DNA from: Branchiostoma floridae
Lineage: Eukaryota; Chordata; Leptocardii; Amphioxiformes; Branchiostomatidae
Length of the DNA: 64,000 nucleotides
Direction of reading: 5' to 3'
Assembly: GCF_000003815.2 (NCBI RefSeq)
Contig: NC_049992.1
Coordinates: forward strand, 13,858,841 to 13,922,840
Part shown: piece after piece, positions 57,997 through 64,000 of the stretch
How positions within the stretch are numbered: the stretch's first letter is position 1
Layout of the letters: every line of letters starts with the position of its first letter
The notes under the pieces: model-generated
Databases searched by the model: none
What the model saw: only the letters and a program-made list of their open reading frames with translations
Told to the model about the DNA's origin: nothing
Translations under genes and position numbers: made by a program

Positions 57997-60303
57997 ATAG
58001 GCGTCGCTTTTGATCCATGGACATGGTATGCAGTGAAAACAGGTTGACTTAAATAATAGCTGTCGTTTTCACTAGCCGCGGGCGACTGTAGGTCTACTAG
58101 TATCTATCGCTATGCTCTCGACCTACGCATAGCTTCACGTACTAGATATATTTCATTGAGTTACATTGTAGCTCACCATTTGTCTTGGGCACTCTTTTGA
58201 AATATCCAGGTTAACATAGGAGGTAAAACGGTGTGAAAGTACATAACGTTACCTTTGGTAACTGGGGCGGGGAAGGTAGACTTACGACAACGTACACGGG
58301 ACAACTCAATTGCCTCATGTTAAAGGAAAGTAAAGCCTAAAGGGTTGAGTTTCTATAGTGTCGAAAGATAGGTTTCATAGCGGTAAGAAGAGCAACATAC
58401 CGCACACCTGTGACCTGTCTGTCATCTGTGTAATTTATCGTAAGTTTACGTTTGAGGCAAGACTGACTGATTTTATGGATGATATCAATTTTCGACAGCT
58501 GTCAAAAAGAAAAGGAGTTATGCCAGTTTGTTACAGCAAGGGGCTTTTATCCTGATAAAAGCTCCTTGGTTACAGCAAGGACCAAGGACACATATACGTT
58601 GTATTTGTTGAACTTTTGTTCAATTTGTTTGTGATATGTCTTGGAAATTTATTTATTTGTTATGTGTCAGAATATGTACAGTACCGCAACCATTCTACTA
58701 AAGGTTAGTAATAATATATAATAGTACAAAAATGTAGTTAGTAATAATATAAGCACATATAACCGCCTTAGCCTACGTTTTTCCGTCTGACGTAGACAAA
58801 CTATTTTGATTCACCCTTAGGAACACTTCCCTTTCTTAAATCCTTGTAATTATATAATCGCCTACGAGTACCAGTCGGCAACATATTTTCTTGCGTAATT
58901 GACTTCCTGAATTTAGCACATCAGGCATAACCGAGCCTACTGAATCTAGTATTAAGCAATATGCCCCCCATGTAGCATGAAATGAAATATCAAAATGAAA
59001 TACCAAAGACACATTTGAACACAACATTGGTTTATTTGATCCAAATGCCAAGAGCAGAACAGAGGAAGGTGCATGTTTTCCCCAAGTGTATAAATGTACA
59101 TGACATCATTCTAGCATGGTATCCAGCCTTCTTAGCTTTGGTCCGCTCATGGCAGTAGCATAACTAGGGCAGACAAACCTGACAAGGCTGGACTCCAGGC
59201 TAACATCATTCCATTGTGGCTATTTATCCACCATCATATTCATAATCTGATAGCGTCACGGCTCTTAAAGAAATATTAGATTACAGAAATGTACAAATAA
59301 TGTTTGTAAATAATTTTTTTTTAAACATCAATCTTTACAGGGGGCAAAATAATGAATAAAATCCATAGAATTTCATTTGTGAAAAACACATAATTCACAG
59401 TATGCGAGGTATGAAAATAGCTCTACTATGATTCCAATATATTTTTGCTGATATGTATTCACCTCTGTTGTTTATTTAGATAAGGCCATAGCACTTTGAT
59501 TGTTTCCGTTCTTCCACCGCCCACAGAAGTGTGCATTACCACAATTCTTTATAGGGTAAAGTGGACCTGGCATGGTTACAGACATTTCATTGCTGATACT
59601 CCTTGAATGCTGGTAATCCTACATTGAGGTATACAGTTGGTAGACATTGCTTAAAGTTGTCAAATGACACACAGGAAATAATGTTATACAGTGTATATTA
59701 CAATATACACTATATTACAATATACACTGTTGATACATATTTTCTGGTGATGTTATTGTGTCTATAAAAAGCTGTAAACGTCATGATCCTGAGCTCGGAT
59801 TAGGCCCAACAGATCTATTTTCTTGAGATTACATTAAGAAAATAGGTATGATTAGTACTGTTCTCTCAGGTAATTTAGTTGCTCTTTTGCCTCCTTATTT
59901 CAAAATGTCCAAAACCCAAGGAAATAGATTTTGTGGCCTTGTCTTTACGTGATATACAGATAATTGTATGGCAGTCATAAACTTGAACAGATCAATTGAC
60001 ATTTAGGCTCCCCTATTTACAAATATTTCCACTTTAAAAACAAAAATTTACTTAAACACAGCATCTCCATATGTCTGTGAGTAACGTTTAAAAAAATGCA
60101 GGGCAGTTTAAAGTAAAATCATTTTTTGAAAATTAATCCCAAAAGGATTTCATTCAGCTTAGTATTATGGCAAGGACCAAAAAATGCAAAATCAGTTGGG
60201 ACAAGAACCAACACTTAACATTTTGGTGTTTTAAAAAGGGAAAATTTCAGAAGTCAGAAATTGAATCATTGTCAATATAAGAACATATCATATGAAAACT
60301 CCC
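57997..60303. other. Intergenic, nothing supported
   Basis: An inverted repeat around CTTTTATCCTGATAAAAG lies at 58545-58562. A small repeat (TATATTACAATATACAC twice) forms a palindromic cluster at 59690-59730. No gene is supported. Confidence 0.4.
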
Positions 60304-60309
60304 TTTATT
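60304..60309 (-). terminator. AATAAA poly(A) signal of the SLC35F6-like gene
   Basis: AATAAA on the minus strand lies 87 nt past the stop codon at 60396, a normal distance for a short 3' UTR. Confidence 0.5.
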
Positions 60310-60395
60310 GCACCAGTGTTGGGGGTTTGTGGCAATCTGCCAATAAATCATTATTAAAAATATGTCTTGACTTGTTAAGAAATGTGCCTGAATTG

Positions 60396-63365
60396 TTACG
60401 GATAATTTGGCTCAACGTCGTTATCTTGAATGAGGGGCCTCTTTTCATCAAGACTGACCTGGTGCGCGGGGCCTAGGATACCAAAACGACGCAGGAGCGG
60501 AACAAACAACATGTCGTTGTACACTGCCGTTCCCGATAGGAGGATGACAAAACCAATCGCTTGGAGATACTGAAAGTCTTCCCACCCTACAGCGAGACTA
60601 AACACCCAGATAACGAGAGTACGGACACTGTCCAATACCATCCTCGTCGTGGCACTCATCTCCTTGGTAACGCTAAGGCCTGCAAAATTGAAGAAGGCAA
60701 TGCTGATGATGGTTCCAAAAACACCCAGGGCAATATTTCTGTTGTTGCTTATCTGCCACAGGCCGTCCAACGCGTCTTCGAACACACCGCGAGGATTGGC
60801 GCCGAAGGGAGGGCCGACTTTGATGAAGTAGAACGGGAACAGGAGAGTGGTCAGCACGGTGAAACCAAAAAATCCTGTGGAGGAAATAGCAGATATAAGG
60901 CGGTCAGCCTTAATACCGGAAACCACAGGAATCCACAAGAAACCACATGAAGGAGTGTATAATCTACTGAAATACAGTGACATACTGTATTTCAGTAGAT
61001 TATACACTCCTCTGATATAAAGTACATTTACTGAGAAACAACAATGCTCATATGGTGACATTCATTTTGTCAGACTACTTCTTTCCCCACACATATTTAA
61101 TTTCTTTCAGATAAGATTCAGATTCAGATCAGCCTATCTCCTACACAGGTTCCCAGGTTAGTTAGTCCACACTGCAATTGTATAATGTTTGTTACCTTCC
61201 CAACCTAGCCCCTGCATGGGTTTTCTGACTGCTTAACTATATGTGAACATGTTCCAGTTCCATCTTCCCATCCTATCAACCTGTATGGGTTTCCTGCTTA
61301 ACCCACTCTACATGCACACGGGACATTACCTCTACAGATTACCCCTGCATGGGTTTCCTGTTTAACCCACCCTCTGTGCAAATGTTACCTCACCTTCCCA
61401 GCCTATCTCTCTATGGGTTACTTGTTTAACCCACCCTCTGTGCAAATGGAACCTCACCTTCCCAGTCTATCTCTCTATGGGTTACTTGTTTAACCCACCC
61501 TCTGTGCAAATGTTACCTCACCTTCCCAGTCTATCTCTATGGGTTTCCAACTTAACCCACCCTTTGTATAAATGGAACCAGTCCATCTCTGTAACATGTT
61601 ATAGGTTTCTTACCTAACCCACCCTGTATGCAAATGGAACCTTACCTTCCCAGCCTATCTCTATGGGTTTCCAACTTAACCCACCCTTTGTATACATGTA
61701 ACCAGCCTATCTCTGTAATGTGTTATGGGTTTCTTATCTAACCCACCCTGTATGCAAATGGACCCTTACCTTCCCAGCCCACCCCCTGCATTGGTGGGAT
61801 GTTTTGTCCTGAGACAAACTTTTCCTCCACCACCATCTGGATAGCAGCAATGACCTGGGCCATCAGGATCAGCAAATCACCTGAAAATACATGTATCATT
61901 AAAGATATGTAAATGCTGTACATGAAAAAACACACACACATAGACTTAGATCATGAGAAAATGAAATGATGACCCTGTTTTATCAGCAGGGATAAACAAG
62001 TCCACTAGCCCTATTGTCCAGGGCAAGTGAAAGTGCTGTTCGGGCAAGTGCATGTCCTACCCCACTTGTCCGATCGGGCAAGATTTTTCCATTGATTTTA
62101 GTGCAATTTTGATATACTTGTTACTTTTTACAGTCATGACATCAGCAATTGTCTACAGAGAATTCCATTGCTGGAAGTGAAAATGCATATACTAGTAACA
62201 GTGACATTTGAATTTTGGGCAAGTGAAAAATTGGTTCGGGCAAGTACATTTTTTATGTGCTTGCCCGATAGGACAAGTGGATTTTAGAAAACTTGTTCAA
62301 CCCTGATCAGTAACTGGGGTAACATGGCATCCCAAAAACTACATGATAGCCCAACTCCTGGTCATGAATACAAAAAACTTCTAACAAGACACCTGCTAAG
62401 TCATACAAATGTACATTGAAAAATAAAAGCCTAATAGATACACAAAAATGCAATCCTGTCCAATCGATCACACTGCATTAAATTTTTGTAATCAGAGATC
62501 TAGACCATGCCAGACTGACCTGTGATGACCCCGTTTGTGCTGACACCAGTCTCCGGAGTCTTAAAGATGAAGTCAGACACGCCCACCAGGATCAGACCAA
62601 TCAGAACGAAGAAGATCCCACACCAGTGATGCCAGTCAAGCTTCCTCCCGAGGAACGCCACAGACAGCAGCCCGGTGAAGATGATGACGGCACCGCGCAG
62701 CATTTGGAAGCTCGACGCGTACGTCAGGGTCAGTCCGATGTACATCAGGGAAGTGCCTGGAAAAACAGTCATCTGTCTTTAGATATTAAAGCTTTTCTAA
62801 CATCAATAGCTTATTACACATCCATGAAACACTATATTTGTTGTCTAACAGTTTGTATTTCCAATGGCTCCATAAGAAATGTTGACAAATTGTTTTGTGC
62901 TTTCTAAAGTTATGAAAAAGTCCAGCCTCAATACTGCACTATCAGCAACAATGGCCTGTTGTTATACCATTAATGTGTAGTACATATAAGTAGTTGCTGA
63001 AATACAAGCTGGTGTTATTAATTCTAATGTTTTCAGCTGCCATTCCACTTATGTATTCTAACCTGGAAAAATTGTGGATACAGAAAGCCTGCATTTTATC
63101 TTCAGAGCTTACTAGTAAAAAGATTTCAAGGACAAAGTTAATTGAGGTACGAGGACAACGTTAGTTGAGGTACAGCTTTACACAAGGCTTGCTAGTATTT
63201 ATTGTTTTGCTGACCTGTCATGTCACACAGTGCAGGAGCCAGGAACACCAGTGGGTTGAACTTCTGGTTCCCGACGTCCACGGATTTTTTGGCGCAGCGG
63301 TGGTACAACACCCAGATCTTAAACACCACCAGACAGGAAAACTCTCCAATAAACATGCCAGAAGC
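60396..63365 (-). CDS. SLC35F6: SLC35F6-like nucleotide-sugar-transporter-family protein (5' partial)
   Basis: Four exons in order: 63365-63215, 62756-62520, 61880-61770 and 60874-60396, in consistent phase, giving 325 residues. The first exon or exons (about 50 residues) lie beyond the window. Matches to the vertebrate family are dense: SGMFIGEFSCLVVF, FNPLVFLAPALCDMTGTSLM, ASSFQMLRGAVIIFTGLLSV, GDLLILMAQVIAAIQMVVEE, ANPRGVFEDALD and SIAFFNFAGLSVTKEMSATT. These build the repeated DMT/EamA membrane bundle, about eight or nine helices visible. Vertebrate SLC35F6 is a lysosomal/mitochondrial protein reported to bind the ADP/ATP carrier ANT2; its substrate is unsettled. The C-terminal cytosolic tail (SLDEKRPLIQDND) is hydrophilic as in the family. 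Orthology is clear. Confidence 0.95.
60951..61011. repeat. Perfect 28-bp inverted repeat with 5-nt loop
   Basis: Arms 60951-60978 and 60984-61011 are exact complements around the loop GACAT. The arm begins AGGAGTGTATAATCTACTG. It lies 77 nt upstream (in transcript sense) of the last SLC35F6 exon, so the pre-mRNA would carry a very stable hairpin near the acceptor and branch region. Confidence 0.95.
61190..61770. repeat. Minisatellite derived from an exon-intron junction
   Basis: Tandem units of about 64 bp (exact 64-bp period for copies starting near 61401, 61465 and 61529), with longer diverged units on both sides, fill the intron up to the real donor of SLC35F6 exon 61770-61880. Units contain CTTCCCAGCC preceded by TTAC or TCAC, the complement of that donor. 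The leftmost copy (61192-61219) retains codons for PMQGLGWE. Confidence 0.85.
61987..62305. mobile_element. MITE with CAGGG termini
   Basis: The ends CAGGGATAAACAAGT and the inverse of CAGGGTTGAACAAGT bound a 319-bp element rich in GGGCAAGTG units in both orientations. Direct repeats ATCAG flank it on both sides (61982-61986 and 62306-62310). The CAGGG terminus resembles hAT elements, but the duplication seen is 5 bp rather than 8. It lies in an SLC35F6 intron. Confidence 0.7.
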
Positions 63366-63920
63366 CTGGAAGACACAACAGGAATGTCAGAAATTTCACA
63401 TTATCCTGTTATGAAACTATGGTTACAGTACTATTATAGACAAAATCCAGAGGTTAATCTGTTCACCATTGTTGATCATGAAGTTACTGATGAGAGAATC
63501 AAAGGTATGATGCAGCTTGATTCAAGGGGAGTTTTATTCACACAGCACCTACACGATTACGCTATTATGGAAGAGAGAGCAAGCATGTGACCCTTGTCTT
63601 GCTACCACATTCACATAGCTATCACATAGTGGTGGCTTCTTAAATCTTAGTCAATGTTGCATTGTACTTAACATTATATACATGATGTATGTCTCCAAGA
63701 AAAATGAAAGCTAATATTTTTCTGTTTGAGGGCACCTCATTCATCCTACATGTATTTGATTCATCCAATATGTATTTGATAATGGCATTTAAGATCTATC
63801 ATTCGCATTGTCTGTCTGTGATTCATCGTTAAGATCAATCACATAAACTAATGTCTGGACAAATGAAAAATCTTTCAGGATATATGAGAATTCTTGTACA
63901 CAACCAAAATTAAACTTACT
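63366..63920 (-). other. Upstream intron of the SLC35F6-like gene
   Basis: Upstream (in transcript sense) of the exon at 63365 with its CTTCCAG acceptor. No further coding exon was recognised before the window edge. The missing N-terminal exon should lie beyond 64000. Confidence 0.6.
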
Positions 63921-63925
63921 TGCTT

Positions 63926-63960
63926 ACGTTTCAGTGTCTATCAGACACCTTCCTCAGAGC
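63926..63960 (-). repeat. Hammerhead-like motif of an interspersed repeat
   Basis: The minus strand reads CTGAGGA, then a GTGTCT/AGACAC hairpin with loop GAT, then TGAAACGT. This resembles the CUGANGA...GAAA core of hammerhead ribozymes carried by Penelope-like elements. It is cut by the window edge and the flanking element was not identified. Confidence 0.4.
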
Positions 63961-64000
63961 TTCTGACTGGAGTTCTGTTTCTCGCTGCTATATGTAGCCG

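Noticed and set aside
60561-60950. 129-residue plus frame
   Set aside because: Antisense to the last SLC35F6 exon, which is strongly supported by family motifs.
63165-63590. 141-residue plus-strand frame with a secretory-looking start (SFTQGLLVFIVLLTCHVTQC)
   Set aside because: It begins at a non-ATG codon and overlaps, antisense, an SLC35F6 exon (63215-63365) whose sequence, phase and splice sites are well supported.

Overview
The window looks like invertebrate-chordate nuclear DNA, most likely amphioxus (Branchiostoma). It has intron-rich animal genes with GT-AG splicing, two chordate-like BTB-BACK-kelch genes, a close SLC35F6 orthologue, CR1/L2-type retroelement tails, many small inverted-repeat elements (MITEs) and long (TG)n/(CA)n microsatellites. 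The species call is inference from this mix. Two runs of N (4118-4920 and 13604-13703) are assembly gaps.

Layout. 1-38.4 kb is gene-poor. No confident gene was found there; it holds transposon relics, microsatellites, a few promoter-like motif clusters and some weak candidate first exons or short secreted-peptide ORFs. 38.5-47.1 kb (+) holds a five-exon gene, assembled here from splice phases, for an unrecognised 626-residue single-pass membrane protein with a Ser/Thr/Asn-rich mucin-like ectodomain. 48.5-52.4 kb (-) and 52.9-55.8 kb (+) hold two paralogous KBTBD-type genes arranged head to head with about 440 bp between their start codons. 55.8-60.4 kb is intergenic and contains a 55-bp direct repeat that frames a 40-codon signal-peptide-like ORF. 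60.4 kb to past the end of the window (-) holds the last four exons of an SLC35F6-type transporter. Its introns contain a minisatellite that has copied the gene's own splice donor, a perfect 28-nt hairpin and a MITE.

How the genes relate. The two KBTBD proteins are probably substrate adaptors of cullin-3 ubiquitin ligases and may share a bidirectional promoter. The membrane protein gene and the minus-strand KBTBD gene converge, and candidate poly(A) signals of the first lie within 60 bp of the stop codon of the second. Nothing links SLC35F6 functionally to the others. No CRISPR array, operon, rRNA gene or intact tRNA gene was seen. Exon coordinates were derived by hand from splice consensus and reading phase and have not been checked against transcripts.
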